A stretch of 44,425 nucleotides of DNA from Candidatus Uhrbacteria bacterium RIFOXYC2_FULL_47_19 (GTDB lineage: Bacteria; Patescibacteriota; Patescibacteriia; SG8-24): assembly GCA_001791745.1 (NCBI GenBank), contig MGFG01000034.1:1-44425 (forward strand). Reading direction: 5' to 3'. The position numbers and the translations under genes were made by a program. This document shows positions 36,688 to 44,302 of this stretch, in pieces (the first letter of the stretch is position 1; every line of letters begins with the position of its first letter). The notes beneath the pieces are model-generated. The model was not told the origin of the DNA and ran no database searches. It saw nothing but the letters and a program-made list of their open reading frames with translations.

Positions 36688-37002
36688 CTATTCGGTGGTT
36701 CGATTCAAAACGACGGCTTCCTGAGCCTGCTCCGAAATCTGTCCCGACTCCTGAGTTAGCACTTCTTCGGTCACTGCCGCATTGCGCACCACTAAACTTT
36801 TATCGTCCAGAGATATCACCTGCCGACGATCGACTAATAGCTCACCCGGCAATGGACGAGCCAAAGCAACGGAACGACGAACTACATATTGAACCACCTC
36901 ATGCGTCACCACATCAACAATCAAACCAACCAGTCGACCAATCCGCTGTCCATCCTCAGTAAAGGCCGGTGCGCCACGCAACTGCGAATCGCGGTATCTC
37001 AT
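36688..37002 (-). CDS. PRC-barrel domain protein
   Basis: A 104-aa protein. The segments LRGAPAFTEDGQRIGRLVGLIVDVVTHEVVQYVV and LPGELLVDRRQVISLDDKSLVV match the small beta-barrel found in RimM and photosynthetic reaction centre H subunits. PRC barrels usually mediate RNA-protein or protein-protein contact. It has no membrane segment. It lies 26 bp after yidC, so it belongs to the nusA-yidC operon. Its partner is unknown. Confidence 0.85.
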   Translation of the reverse strand: MRYRDSQLRGAPAFTEDGQRIGRLVGLIVDVVTHEVVQYVVRRSVALARPLPGELLVDRRQVISLDDKSLVVRNAAVTEEVLTQESGQISEQAQEAVVLNRTTE

Positions 37003-37028
37003 ATCGAATCCAAAATTAGTCGATTACC

Positions 37029-37775
37029 CTACTTTTTCTCCTCTGAAACCTCTGACACTGCTGTCTTCCGTCCAAGCGTCAACCACTGCTGCAGAATAGT
37101 TAATAGATTCATGGTTAACCAGTAAAGCGTCAGTCCACCCGGAAACCGCAGACCGATAATCAGCGTAACTACCGGCATTGCGTAGACCATCGACTTGTTC
37201 ATACTGGCCAAAGCCTGTTCATCTTTGGAACCCGGAACCTTCTTCGGCTGCTGACGAGTAATCATCATTCTAGCCTGGAAGAACTGAGAGATGGCTGCTA
37301 GTACCGCCAGCATAACGTTAGGACTAGCCAGATCGATAATGCCAAACATCGAGGTACTGATCGTCCCGGGATTAGATATGAACGGATACAGTAAATCAAA
37401 ACCACTCGACTGCAGACCGCGTGATAACGACTGGTAAAGTGCAATAAAAACTGGCAACTGGATCAAAAGCGGCAAACAGGAAGAGAGTGGATTAACCTTC
37501 TCCTTCGAATAGAGCTCCATCATCTCCTTGGCCAACTTCTCTTTGTCCTCCTTGTTCGGATACTTGCGCTTCAGCTCCTCCATCTTGGGTTGAATCTCTT
37601 GCAAGGCCTTCTGTGACTTGAGTGACTTGAGAGTGATCGGCCAAAGAATCAGTTTGACCAAGACAGTCAACGCAATAATGGCCAGACCAATGTTGTGCCC
37701 CGGAATAATATTGTGCAACCAGACGAGCAAGTTAAAGATCGGCTGGAAAAGAATTGTAGTGTAAAGACCGGACAT
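37029..37775 (-). CDS. yidC: Membrane protein insertase YidC
   Basis: A 248-aa YidC/Oxa1/Alb3 family protein, which inserts and folds proteins in the inner membrane. It has the short form without the large periplasmic domain. About five membrane segments are visible, with the hydrophilic-groove Arg in the TM1/TM2 hairpin region not assigned with certainty. The charged cytoplasmic loop (QPKMEELKRKYPNKEDKEKLAKE) between the first two core segments is typical, as is the end PGGLTLYWLTMNLLTILQQW. It lies 24 bp after nusA. Confidence 0.95.
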   Translation of the reverse strand: MSGLYTTILFQPIFNLLVWLHNIIPGHNIGLAIIALTVLVKLILWPITLKSLKSQKALQEIQPKMEELKRKYPNKEDKEKLAKEMMELYSKEKVNPLSSCLPLLIQLPVFIALYQSLSRGLQSSGFDLLYPFISNPGTISTSMFGIIDLASPNVMLAVLAAISQFFQARMMITRQQPKKVPGSKDEQALASMNKSMVYAMPVVTLIIGLRFPGGLTLYWLTMNLLTILQQWLTLGRKTAVSEVSEEKK

Positions 37776-37799
37776 AATACTTAGTTTGGGTTATCCTCC

Positions 37800-39179
37800 T
37801 TATTTCTCTTTTCCTTCCTCGTCTGCGGCCGACGCATCATTTTCTTCTGCAGCTTCTTCGTCCTCACTCTCCTCAATGATTTCATCTGTTGATTCAGTCA
37901 CAACAGATTTTTCTTCAATTTCTTTGTTTTCGTCAGATTCTTCTGTCGACTCCCCTACTTTTCCATCAGACTCCTCCGACTCTACAACAACACTCTCTGT
38001 ACCATCTGTCACAAAGGCTGCAGTCGTCTCACCAATCTTACGAATATTAATCTTCCAACCAGTGAGTCGCGATGCCAGTCTAACATTCTGACCACCACGA
38101 CCGATAGACAACGATAACTGGTCTTCATCAACCAACACATCAGCTGTTCGATTTTCCTCATCTAGCTTGATCTCTACAACCTTGGCTGGAGACAGGGCGT
38201 TCATGATGTAAACAGATGGATTCTCGTCGAAAAGTATAACATCAACCTTCTCTCCACCTAACTCAGAAATAACTGTCTGAATACGCGTTCCACGCTGACC
38301 AATACAAGAACCGATCGGATCGATATTCTCTTGATGCGAGGAAACAGAAACCTTGGCTCGAGCGCCGGCTTCACGAGCTACACCATGAATTTCAACTGTG
38401 CCAGCTGCAACCTCAGGAATTTCCAGAGTGAACAAACGACGAATAATATCAGGATGCGAGCGAGAGACAATAATTTCTGGACCGCGAGTGGCCATCTCGA
38501 CCCGCACAATATAAACTTTCACCCGATCACCTGGAGCGTAACGCTCCGTCGGAACCTGTTCGTCTGGTGGCATGACACCCGTAACCCGACCAAGATCAAT
38601 CAACACTAACCGACCCTCACGCCGCTGAACAGTGGCGTTCACCAACTCGTGCTCACGATCCTTAAATTCACCAAACAACTTAATCCGTTCGGCTTCACGA
38701 ATCTTCTGAATAATGACTTGTTTGGCGGTCTGAGCAGCCATACGACCAAAAGCAGCCGGCACCTCGAGCTGAGTACGAATTACTTCGCCGACCTCGGCAT
38801 CCGACTTCAGTGTCTCCCTGGCCGCACTAACCATAATATCGGTCTTGGGATTGAACTTCGGTCCTTCGTCCTCGATTGGTTCACCGTTTGGTCCGACCGC
38901 TGGGACAATGGCAATAGGTCTAACTTTGGGAGTCTCGTTCTCGGCGGACTCATCTTCTTCCTCTGGTAATTCCATATCCTCGACCACGGTTTTAACGTCA
39001 AATACATCAAAATCACCGGTCTCCTTGTCAAAATTGACCTTCACGTTCTGATCCTTTTCACCGAAGTCCTTACGAAAAGCGGCTGCAAGCGCGGCCTCAA
39101 TAGTCTCAATCACGGACTCCTCGGGAATATCTTTTTCCTCGCTTAATTGTTTGATTGCCTGATAGATTGGCGATGACAT
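37800..39179 (-). CDS. nusA: Transcription elongation/termination factor NusA
   Basis: A 459-aa NusA, which binds RNA polymerase and nascent RNA. From the start: the N-terminal RNAP-binding domain (YQAIKQLSEEKDIPEES), interrupted by an acidic and Pro-rich insertion of about 50 residues, the S1 domain (VNATVQRREGRLVLIDLG), and two KH domains with IGQRGTRI and IGRGGQNV. The tail of ~80 residues is almost entirely acidic or Ser. I choose ATG 39179 rather than the open-frame start at 39236, because a good promoter (39213-39240) covers the latter. The insertion is the main departure from standard NusA. Confidence 0.95.
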   Translation of the reverse strand: MSSPIYQAIKQLSEEKDIPEESVIETIEAALAAAFRKDFGEKDQNVKVNFDKETGDFDVFDVKTVVEDMELPEEEDESAENETPKVRPIAIVPAVGPNGEPIEDEGPKFNPKTDIMVSAARETLKSDAEVGEVIRTQLEVPAAFGRMAAQTAKQVIIQKIREAERIKLFGEFKDREHELVNATVQRREGRLVLIDLGRVTGVMPPDEQVPTERYAPGDRVKVYIVRVEMATRGPEIIVSRSHPDIIRRLFTLEIPEVAAGTVEIHGVAREAGARAKVSVSSHQENIDPIGSCIGQRGTRIQTVISELGGEKVDVILFDENPSVYIMNALSPAKVVEIKLDEENRTADVLVDEDQLSLSIGRGGQNVRLASRLTGWKINIRKIGETTAAFVTDGTESVVVESEESDGKVGESTEESDENKEIEEKSVVTESTDEIIEESEDEEAAEENDASAADEEGKEK

Positions 39180-39212
39180 AAATAGATTGTGCTTATTCAG
39201 TTGTACTATTGA

Positions 39213-39240
39213 ATTGTAATTTGGTGACGAACTCAATCAA
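39213..39240 (-). promoter_or_regulatory. Promoter for nusA-yidC-PRC operon
   Basis: -35 TTGATT, 16-bp spacer and -10 TACAAT on the minus strand, predicting a leader of about 27 nt before the ATG at 39179. No Shine-Dalgarno sequence is visible. Confidence 0.6.
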
Positions 39241-39349
39241 TTGATCGCACACCCTCTTATAAAAGAGAGCTAGTCCCATCCGGAACTAGCTAACAGCGAA
39301 TAGAATACACCCTTCGCTCGTCAAATGCAAGGATCGACGGTCAATAGAT

Positions 39350-39378
39350 AAAAAAGACCGCCCCAATTACAGAGGCGG
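39350..39378 (-). terminator. Terminator of the 392-aa membrane protein gene
   Basis: CCGCC and GGCGG form a stem around an 11-nt loop, followed on the minus strand by TCTTTTTT. It lies about 45 bp after the stop at 39422. Confidence 0.85.
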
Positions 39379-39421
39379 CAAGTACGATTGATGTGAATAT
39401 TGGTCAGCGTGGAACGCTCAA

Positions 39422-40600
39422 TCAGACTCTGTCTGCCTCGTCGAGTGCGTCCAGGCCAATGCCGATCTCTCCAGCCCTAGCCCTCAACACAGCAAGAGTA
39501 TCCTCACTGCGTCGCTCCCGAACACGAGCCAGTAGCCCTCTGGCCTTACCTTCCAATTCCGAATCTTCTCTCTCGGCGGCACGAACCTCTATCTCTCGCA
39601 GTTGGGTAATCAAGTCAGCAAACTGATCTTCTTCGGTTTGTCGACCTAACTTGCGACGCAACCAACCCCAGAACGGTCCCAAATCACTGAGTAGCAGACG
39701 GATGAATTGAAACAGTAACCAACCCGGTGCGGCAGCCAAAATCACTAACCAACCGAAAATGAATTTCGGAAAGGCCCGCAACGGATGGAAATCCTGGGAC
39801 TGCCCATTGACCCGATATCCGATCAGTCCAGCCAGAACGAAACCCAACATGAAAACCACTGAGGCCACCAACCAGATGATTGGCAGCTGGTAGGACGAAC
39901 CTTGATAGGGCAGCTGACCCATCATCGGCGCACTAGTCGGAAAAATCGGAGCAGTCGGTTCAACCGGCTCGTTGGGTAATGGATCAGGATGACGCGGAGC
40001 TGCCGGACGCTCCGGTAACTCTGGTCGAATTACTGTAGTATCGCCGGCCAACAACTGGGCCAGGCGACGCTGTTCTAGTAATACAACGGCTTGAGCTTGG
40101 TACATTACGATCCAAGTCCTCCCTTGCCCATCGGTTGATACCAATACAGAGATAGCCCTAGCCCGCTCATCTGGAGTGACGACAATACTACTATCCAATC
40201 CCGACGATCTAGCCAGCAAGATAACCGTCTCAGCCAACTCCCGCAGTCCGACGTCCTCGATAGCCGAGGTTGGACCTGTGCCAACCAAAGCCTCCTCAAA
40301 CCGACGTTGCTCGAACTGTACAAAATGATCAGATGACCACTGTTCCCAGGCGGCTCGTTGCTGCTGCCAGATGTCCCGACGCTTCCGCCAGGAGGACCGT
40401 AGTTGACCCCACTGATTGGTTTCCTTGGTCCAAGCATCCCGGGCTGATTGGTACTCCTTGGTCGCCTGCTGAAATTGGACATATTCCCGACTGGGAAATA
40501 TCCGATACCCCTGACTCTGGGTCAGGCACCAACCCGCCAAGACCATTGCACAGCCGCTGATAACATAGATCCAAAAAGCCTTCTGGTTCAGAGGCACCAT
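39422..40600 (-). CDS. Membrane protein of unknown function
   Basis: A 392-aa protein. One N-terminal membrane segment (about residues 9-27) is followed by a long Gln/Arg/Trp-rich helix that looks like a coiled coil (residues ~35-100), a globular part, a Pro-rich linker (PELPERPAAPRHPDPLPNEP), two membrane segments near 236-257 and 275-300, and a charged helical C-terminus. The start is fixed by GGGAGGTGA just upstream of the ATG. I do not recognise a family. It is transcribed alone, with its own terminator. Confidence 0.82.
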   Translation of the reverse strand: MVPLNQKAFWIYVISGCAMVLAGWCLTQSQGYRIFPSREYVQFQQATKEYQSARDAWTKETNQWGQLRSSWRKRRDIWQQQRAAWEQWSSDHFVQFEQRRFEEALVGTGPTSAIEDVGLRELAETVILLARSSGLDSSIVVTPDERARAISVLVSTDGQGRTWIVMYQAQAVVLLEQRRLAQLLAGDTTVIRPELPERPAAPRHPDPLPNEPVEPTAPIFPTSAPMMGQLPYQGSSYQLPIIWLVASVVFMLGFVLAGLIGYRVNGQSQDFHPLRAFPKFIFGWLVILAAAPGWLLFQFIRLLLSDLGPFWGWLRRKLGRQTEEDQFADLITQLREIEVRAAEREDSELEGKARGLLARVRERRSEDTLAVLRARAGEIGIGLDALDEADRV

Positions 40601-40611
40601 CTCTCACCTCC

Positions 40612-40670
40612 CTCAAGCAATGAAGCTTGAACACCAAAAAACGATGGACAACCTTAAAAGATCTAAACAA
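40612..40670 (-). promoter_or_regulatory. Candidate promoter and leader hairpin of the 392-aa gene
   Basis: TTGACG followed after 17 bp by TAAGGT is a weak promoter candidate. TCAAGC and GCTTGA form a 6-bp hairpin immediately before the Shine-Dalgarno sequence, so it could affect ribosome access. Confidence 0.3.
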
Positions 40671-40738
40671 AATCGTCAAATAGTAAAAGCGCGTATTTAG
40701 AGTCCGGTCGACACAATCAGTAGACTAATTCCAACCGA

Positions 40739-41107
40739 TTAATCCTCCTCGCCGACCACTGACGGAAGGTGACTGATTCGAAACCGACCAAACCCGGCCG
40801 GCTCGACCACTACCACGTCGATTCTAAACGGACAACCAATCAAACCCTTAGCCTGTAGATAAGAATAAGCTGTAGCGCGCAAACGAGCTGATTTACGAAA
40901 ACCAACTGCTGCTACACCACCACCGAAAGAATTACTGGTCCGAGTCTTAACCTCAACAAAAACGACCTGATTGTCTTTTTCAACAACCAGGTCGACCTCA
41001 CCAAACCGACAGCTCCAACGTTGATCAACTATTCGAAATCCGTGGCGCTTTAGGTAACGAGCAGCAGCTTGCTCACCGGCGAGTCCCAATACTGCTCGAA
41101 CCGACAT
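40739..41107 (-). CDS. yraN: YraN/UPF0102 family nuclease-fold protein
   Basis: A 122-aa protein of the UPF0102 family. It has the Holliday-junction-resolvase-like PD-(D/E)xK core FGEVDLVVEKDNQVVFVEVKTR with both acidic residues and the catalytic Lys visible, preceded by GEQAAARYLKRHGFRIVDQ. It is thought to act on DNA, but its role is not established. It begins 11 bp after the small membrane protein gene, so the two are co-transcribed. Confidence 0.93.
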   Translation of the reverse strand: MSVRAVLGLAGEQAAARYLKRHGFRIVDQRWSCRFGEVDLVVEKDNQVVFVEVKTRTSNSFGGGVAAVGFRKSARLRATAYSYLQAKGLIGCPFRIDVVVVEPAGFGRFRISHLPSVVGEED

Positions 41108-41118
41108 GTCACCAATTT

Positions 41119-41544
41119 CTACTTAGACTTAGGCAGATACTTCTCGAACCGGGCCTTCTCCTCTTCCTGCCGCTTAATCTTAGGGTAGTCATGCACCGCA
41201 AAAACAATAAGCCGCACCAACCACTCAACAAACAGAATAAACAAAATCAGGAACCATAATCGCATACTCAAAACCGGCACCTGCTCATAGACAAAGAACA
41301 ATTCCAGAAAGGCTAATAAGCCAGTGACGAACAACAGTCGTCCAGCTCGTCGACAAATATCTGCTTTAAGTGTGTCGTGCCGATCCATTGATCGGGCAAC
41401 CAAATATAGGATTGCGGCAGCAATCAAGAACCAGGCAAAGAACACTGTCATCGAACCAACCAGCGATGGACCAAGAGGGATCGGCGATGGATTTATCCAA
41501 TAACGGTAGTCTAGTAATGGCGCGTAACCGGCTAAAAAATTCAT
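41119..41544 (-). CDS. Small polytopic membrane protein, unknown
   Basis: A 141-aa protein with four predicted membrane segments and a charged tail (KIKRQEEEKARFEKYLPKSK). The start could be ATG 41544 or GTG 41550; neither has a Shine-Dalgarno sequence. It precedes yraN by 11 bp. Proteins like this are common in CPR genomes, but I know no function. Confidence 0.8.
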   Translation of the reverse strand: MNFLAGYAPLLDYRYWINPSPIPLGPSLVGSMTVFFAWFLIAAAILYLVARSMDRHDTLKADICRRAGRLLFVTGLLAFLELFFVYEQVPVLSMRLWFLILFILFVEWLVRLIVFAVHDYPKIKRQEEEKARFEKYLPKSK

Positions 41545-41571
41545 ACTCACATTGGGGTATTAGCGGATTCC

Positions 41572-41600
41572 AATGTAAGGGAAGTGGCGCTTAAAGGCAA
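41572..41600 (-). promoter_or_regulatory. Candidate promoter for the membrane protein-yraN pair
   Basis: TTGCCT, 17-bp spacer, TACATT on the minus strand, about 28 nt before the ATG at 41544. Both boxes match the consensus at four of six positions. Confidence 0.4.
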
Positions 41601-41659
41601 GAGGTGGCGTGGATAGAGCCGTAAAATCAGCCAAGAAAGATGATAGATGGTGGATAAAT

Positions 41660-41681
41660 TAAAAAATTCCCATCTCGGGAA
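41660..41681 (-). terminator. Terminator of the methyltransferase gene
   Basis: ATTCCC and GGGAAT with a 5-nt loop, followed on the minus strand by TTTTTAATTT, about 40 bp after the stop at 41718. Confidence 0.8.
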
Positions 41682-41717
41682 TCGATCTCTTTCAATTAAG
41701 AGCTCACCAATCAACAA

Positions 41718-42275
41718 CTATGGCTTGCGACAAATTAAGCCATAATGAAATCTACCGGGTGAGAACTCTTTTTCGACTCGAAGTCCTGCCACCTCGGCTA
41801 AACGTCGTGCTTCCTCAGGTACAACCAATTGATCGGTTGCTGGTCCAAAAAATTTAATCCCAGTCGACAACCAATCGATCAACACCAATCTACCAGACGG
41901 CTTCAATGTTCGCATACACTCGCGCAGCATTACCTCTTTTTGTTTAGACATGAACAGATTATTGATGAGCAAACCAATATCTACCGTTTCACTCTCAATG
42001 CGAATACCGTTTGAACGTTCAATGTCACTCCAAACTGTTTCAACATTAGTTGCACTTTCCACCTTGCGTCTGCTCTCGATACCACTCAACACCGACTTAA
42101 GAATGTCTACAGCAAAAACCCGACCGTCTGACCCGACTAGTTCGGCCGCCGGAAAAACATAGTGACCCAAAGTACCACAACCAAAATCAGCAATGGTTAG
42201 GCCAGCTTCAACTTCGGCCTCTTCCAAAACTTTGAACGGATCAATCAATTCTCTACCGGTCGGTACGCTAATCAT
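41718..42275 (-). CDS. Class I SAM-dependent methyltransferase
   Basis: A 185-aa Rossmann-fold methyltransferase. Motif I is visible as IADFGCGTLGHY and the acidic end of strand 2 as VFAVDI; the MRTLKPSGRLVLIDW segment is typical of UbiE/Methyltransf_11-type enzymes. The substrate cannot be read; small molecules, lipids or quinones are usual for this group. It lies 9 bp after the 83-aa membrane protein gene and probably shares its transcript. Confidence 0.87.
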   Translation of the reverse strand: MISVPTGRELIDPFKVLEEAEVEAGLTIADFGCGTLGHYVFPAAELVGSDGRVFAVDILKSVLSGIESRRKVESATNVETVWSDIERSNGIRIESETVDIGLLINNLFMSKQKEVMLRECMRTLKPSGRLVLIDWLSTGIKFFGPATDQLVVPEEARRLAEVAGLRVEKEFSPGRFHYGLICRKP

Positions 42276-42284
42276 ACATACATC

Positions 42285-42536
42285 TTAAGTTGGCACCCTA
42301 AATAAAGTACCGACAGTACCAAGTAAGAAACTACTCAATAGTCCAGTCATAGCCATTAGTCCAATAAAAATAACGGCCAATCCAATGAGCTTATAAAATA
42401 GACGCGAATCGCCCAATTTCTGTTCCGCCCATTCAATCCGGCCGAAGTTACGCATGAACCATTCAGTCTTCAGTATTGGCAAAATTCCAATTCCTACTAA
42501 CACCAAACCACCGATTGTTCGATAAATGACATGCAT
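42285..42536 (-). CDS. Small membrane protein, unknown
   Basis: An 83-aa protein with an N-terminal membrane segment (about residues 5-22), a charged middle (NFGRIEWAEQKLGDSRLFYK) and a second membrane segment. Small two-helix proteins with this WAEQKLG..R-type loop occur in CPR genomes. A TATAAG box lies 9 nt before the ATG and no Shine-Dalgarno sequence is seen. First gene of the pair with the methyltransferase. Confidence 0.75.
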   Translation of the reverse strand: MHVIYRTIGGLVLVGIGILPILKTEWFMRNFGRIEWAEQKLGDSRLFYKLIGLAVIFIGLMAMTGLLSSFLLGTVGTLFRVPT

Positions 42537-42545
42537 GATTACTTT

Positions 42546-42551
42546 CTTATA
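42546..42551 (-). promoter_or_regulatory. -10 box of a probably leaderless gene (42536)
   Basis: TATAAG on the minus strand, 9 nt before the ATG. The -35 region is poor. Confidence 0.4.
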
Positions 42552-42711
42552 CGATCAGAGTTAAACCAATTCACTACCATCCGAAATCACATCAAAAATT
42601 GAATTCTAATTTATTCGACGGATGAAGTGTACCAGAATTACAACTTAGCTGACCAACTTTTAAATCACTCGATTTGCTATTAAAATAACCAAAAACTCGA
42701 GACCTCCAATA

Positions 42712-42742
42712 AAATGACAAAGGCCCCCATAAGCGGGAGCCT
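42712..42742 (-). terminator. Terminator downstream of the 248-aa membrane protein gene
   Basis: AGGC.CCC pairs with GGG.GCCT across a 6-nt loop, followed on the minus strand by TTTGTCATTTTATT. Between it and the stop codon (42763-42795) two further stems compete for the same bases. Confidence 0.65.
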
Positions 42743-42762
42743 GCTGTCTGTCTTATAGGAGA

Positions 42763-42795
42763 CAATTCGTACTTCGTTAGTTCGCTAACGAATTG
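42763..42795 (-). repeat. Competing hairpins after the 248-aa gene
   Basis: TTCGTTAG-TTCG-CTAACGAA (42773-42792) is a perfect 8-bp hairpin. CAATTCGT (42763-42770) and ACGAATTG (42788-42795) form another perfect 8-bp stem that shares bases with the first, so only one can form at a time. Confidence 0.6.
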
Positions 42796-42800
42796 ACCAT

Positions 42801-43547
42801 TCAATCTGCATCCAAACAATTGGAAAACTCAATCTGTGCTTCGTTCAATATCGACTGCGGAGCCTGATACGGTTTTCTGGTCGGCGACTCCTCGTTCAGG
42901 TCGAGGTAATTCAGTCCCTCGGCCAACCAAGGGTCGAAGCACGGACCGGGCGAGTTGTCCGCTCCGGTTTCCCAGAGCACCAGCCTGGAGCCGTCCAACC
43001 CGACGACATCGAGCCTGCTGTCCGCGGACATCTCCTCTCGATAGAGGTAAGAAACCGAACTCAAGTCCAGACTAACGTTACCGGTGTTCGAATATTCGAG
43101 ATCCTTGGCCTGATCGTAGGCGTCCACGGTGAAGATGCTGTTCGGTCCGTCAGGCGATACCCTGACCAAGACGAAAGTGTCGCTGTCGCCCAGCCGAAAG
43201 ACCGGCAAATGCCGACCAGACGGGTTGACGAAAGCCAGCTTGACCTTGGTCTCAAGCAACTGATCCTGAAGGTTACCAACTTGTTCCTCACTCAGCTGGA
43301 GCTCTTGAGTAAGCCCATCAACCTTGTCGCAGTTCTCCGTCACCACGATCGGCTGAGGGGTCTCTTTGACCGTAAACAAACCCTGCTGCCAGAAAAAAAC
43401 TCCACCACCAACAATAATTGCAGTTAAAACCACAGCCAAAATCATCTTCGGTGCCTGCGACCGGGCAGAACAACATGATAGTGGTTGTGGTTCAAACTGA
43501 GGTCGATTTAATGGAGTACCCGACGACTCGGACGACTGACCTGACAT
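42801..43547 (-). CDS. Single-pass membrane protein with extracytoplasmic domain
   Basis: A 248-aa protein. A ~30-residue Ser/Pro/Gln-rich cytoplasmic start with a CC pair is followed by one membrane segment (about residues 34-53), a short coiled-coil-like stretch (GLTQELQLSEEQVGNLQDQLLETK) and a mixed alpha/beta outer domain with three cysteines. I choose ATG 43547 (MSGQSSES); the frame stays open to 43592, but the upstream residues cover a TATAAG box. No family is recognised. Its coding region is more GC-rich than the flanking DNA. Confidence 0.78.
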   Translation of the reverse strand: MSGQSSESSGTPLNRPQFEPQPLSCCSARSQAPKMILAVVLTAIIVGGGVFFWQQGLFTVKETPQPIVVTENCDKVDGLTQELQLSEEQVGNLQDQLLETKVKLAFVNPSGRHLPVFRLGDSDTFVLVRVSPDGPNSIFTVDAYDQAKDLEYSNTGNVSLDLSSVSYLYREEMSADSRLDVVGLDGSRLVLWETGADNSPGPCFDPWLAEGLNYLDLNEESPTRKPYQAPQSILNEAQIEFSNCLDAD

Positions 43548-43556
43548 AAATTTAGA

Positions 43557-43562
43557 CTTATA
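43557..43562 (-). promoter_or_regulatory. -10 box of a probably leaderless gene (43547)
   Basis: TATAAG on the minus strand, 9 nt before the ATG, with no Shine-Dalgarno sequence. Confidence 0.4.
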
Positions 43563-43622
43563 GATAAGGGATGTTTTAACACATGACACCAAAACACCTA
43601 AACAAGTGTGTAAAGTTTTTGC

Positions 43623-44198
43623 CTAGTAATTATTTTCTTTAATTTGAAAGTAAGACTGTGGATGCAAACAAGCGGGACATTTTTCCGGAGCGGATGTGTC
43701 TTCATGTAAATAGCCACAATTTAGACACTTCCAAATAATCTTATCTTTTACCTTAAAGACCATTCCTTCTTCTAAATTTTTGTACAATTTCCTGTACCTT
43801 TCTTCGTGGGATTTTTCAACTTTTGCAATCATGGTAAAAGCAGTCGCAATTTCCATAAAATCCTCTTCCTGTGCAATTTTTGCAAATTCGGGATATAGAG
43901 TTGTCCATTCTTCATTTTCACCTTCAGCAGCTTCTTTTAAATTCTCAAGAGTGGTTCCGATCTTACCAGCAGGATAAGTAGCTGTGATTTCGACCGCTCC
44001 ACCTTCTAAAAATTTAAAAAACCTTTTTGCGTGCTCTTTCTCGTTTAATGCAGTCTCGGCAAAAATAGCAGAAAATTGTTCTAATCCTTCTTTTTTTGCT
44101 TGCTTAGAAAAATAATCATAGCGCATTCTTGCTTGAGATTCTCCAGCAAAAGCTTTCAATAAATTCTTTTCAGTTTGTGAACCCTTTAATGTATTCAT
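43623..44198 (-). CDS. Rubrerythrin
   Basis: A 191-aa rubrerythrin, a non-haem iron peroxidase that removes hydrogen peroxide in anaerobes. The four-helix di-iron domain shows the iron ligands in GESQARMRYDYF and ETALNEKEHAKRF (ExxH), with the second pair in the KVEKSHEERYRK helix. The C-terminal rubredoxin-like domain has CLNCGY and CPACLH, the two CxxC pairs for the single Fe site. Length is normal. The gene is visibly more A/T-rich than the rest of the window, which could mean horizontal acquisition. It implies an anaerobic or oxygen-sensitive life style. Confidence 0.97.
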   Translation of the reverse strand: MNTLKGSQTEKNLLKAFAGESQARMRYDYFSKQAKKEGLEQFSAIFAETALNEKEHAKRFFKFLEGGAVEITATYPAGKIGTTLENLKEAAEGENEEWTTLYPEFAKIAQEEDFMEIATAFTMIAKVEKSHEERYRKLYKNLEEGMVFKVKDKIIWKCLNCGYLHEDTSAPEKCPACLHPQSYFQIKENNY

Positions 44199-44209
44199 CT
44201 TTTTTAGAA

Positions 44210-44215
44210 TTTATA
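44210..44215 (-). promoter_or_regulatory. -10 box of rubrerythrin gene
   Basis: TATAAA on the minus strand, 11 nt before the ATG. The spacer up to the tRNA is only about 10 nt, so the -35 region would overlap the tRNA gene; the box could instead be fortuitous. Confidence 0.3.
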
Positions 44216-44225
44216 AAACATTAAG

Positions 44226-44302
44226 TGGTGGACGATGAAGGGCTCGAACCTTCGACCTTCTCGGTGTAAGCGAGACGCTCTAACCAACTGAGCTAATCGT
44301 CC
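44226..44302 (-). tRNA. tRNA-Val (anticodon UAC), CCA encoded
   Basis: The complete cloverleaf is visible on the minus strand: acceptor GGACGAT/ATCGTCC, D-arm GCTC...GAGC, anticodon arm TCTCG-CTTACAC-CGAGA with TAC at the anticodon, T-arm GAAGG-TTCGAGC-CCTTC, discriminator A and an encoded CCA end. Confidence 0.95.
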
